From assembly GCA_031271275.1 (NCBI GenBank), contig JAISWA010000164.1:1-5470 (forward strand): DNA of 5,470 nucleotides. The letters run 5' to 3'. Position 1 is the first letter of the stretch, and each line of letters starts with the position of its first letter. Shown piece after piece: positions 5,227 through 5,470 of this stretch. This DNA comes from Clostridiales bacterium (GTDB taxonomy: Bacteria > Bacillota > Clostridia > Lachnospirales > WQUN01). The notes beneath the pieces were generated by a model. That model was not told the origin of the DNA. It was given only the letters and a program-made list of their open reading frames with translations, and did not search any database. The position numbers were made by a program, and so were the translations under genes.

Positions 5227-5470
5227 ATGGCTAAAAAGACGGATGAGCTTGATTTTGAATTGCAAAATACCAACAGCCTTGATGCTTTTATACAAAACAA
5301 CGAGGCGGAATTTGACGATAGCCGCTTTTATAAACTGCTTAACCGGCTTATCACGGAGAACGGCGGAAGCAAGTCGGGAATAGCCGCCGAGTCCGGCGTT
5401 TCGGAACCCTACCTGTACAACATAATAAACGCCCAAAAACGCCCCGCGAGGGATACCGTGGTCAAGCTCG
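5227..5470 (+). CDS. XRE-family helix-turn-helix protein (3' end outside window)
   Basis: The first 81 residues are visible and the frame is still open at the window edge. The ATG at 5227 is preceded by AGGCGGT about 7 bases upstream, and no alternative ATG lies in frame in the 45 bases before it. The N-terminus is hydrophilic and acidic (MAKKTDELDFELQN, then a short helix around residues 16-29). From about residue 33 the sequence reads as a Cro/C1-type domain: a first helix FYKLLNRLITENG, the HTH core SKSGIAAESGVSEPYLYNII (48-67), then NAQKRPARDTVVKL, the usual family pattern of a loop followed by a conserved Arg-Pro-x-Arg-Asp. This form is common in clostridial genomes as a protein of about 130 residues, whose partner or target is not generally known. 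It is divergent from the two-component operon with 150 bases between start codons, so it could regulate the shared region, but nothing in the sequence proves it. Confidence 0.85.
   Translation, partial: MAKKTDELDFELQNTNSLDAFIQNNEAEFDDSRFYKLLNRLITENGGSKSGIAAESGVSEPYLYNIINAQKRPARDTVVKL

Noticed and set aside
1..5470. CRISPR arrays, tRNA or rRNA genes, riboswitches
   Set aside because: No regularly spaced direct repeats, no cloverleaf-like sequence and no recognisable riboswitch core were seen; noncoding space totals only a few hundred bases.

Overview
The window looks like chromosome of a moderately GC-rich Bacillota bacterium, most likely a clostridial (Oscillospiraceae- or Lachnospiraceae-like) gut or anaerobe genome. 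This rests on gene families rather than a marker gene: a YesN-type AraC response regulator with a LytS/YesM-type histidine kinase, a family-2 glycosyltransferase with a C-terminal TPR tail, the tail of a PD-(D/E)XK 'transposase' (Rpn-like) protein, and a short XRE-type helix-turn-helix protein. No species can be named.

Layout: (1) 1-639, plus strand, the C-terminal TPR part of a glycosyltransferase whose catalytic domain lies left of the window. (2) 658-701, a long hairpin that can terminate transcription from both sides. (3) 717-1049, minus strand, the C-terminal remnant of an Rpn/PD-(D/E)XK family gene. It has lost its nuclease domain but retains an internal Shine-Dalgarno sequence and an ATG that could still produce an 86-residue protein. 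(4) 1090-5076, minus strand, three overlapping genes transcribed right to left: a response regulator, then a histidine kinase (8-base overlap), then a 445-residue tandem ABC ATPase-like protein (4-base ATGA overlap). (5) 5077-5226, a divergent intergenic region with a candidate promoter, an imperfect inverted repeat and a GC-rich hairpin. (6) 5227-5470, plus strand, the start of an XRE-family HTH protein that runs off the right end.

The most interesting part is the three-gene operon. The kinase and regulator keep all their key phosphotransfer residues. The third protein has the layout of an RbsA-type tandem sugar-ABC ATPase, but both halves have lost the Walker A lysine, the Walker B acidic residues and at least part of the signature motif, and it ends about 50 residues short of the family. 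The reading frame is intact and tightly coupled to the kinase, so it looks like a maintained pseudo-ATPase rather than a decaying gene. The kinase has two adjacent membrane segments and almost no extracytoplasmic loop. I infer that the dead ABC protein may be an accessory, scaffold or sensor-coupling subunit of this two-component system, possibly contacting a sugar transporter encoded elsewhere. No permease, binding protein or target gene is visible here.

No terminator is apparent between the ABC-like gene and the Rpn remnant, so the remnant may be transcribed as a fourth cistron ending at the shared hairpin.
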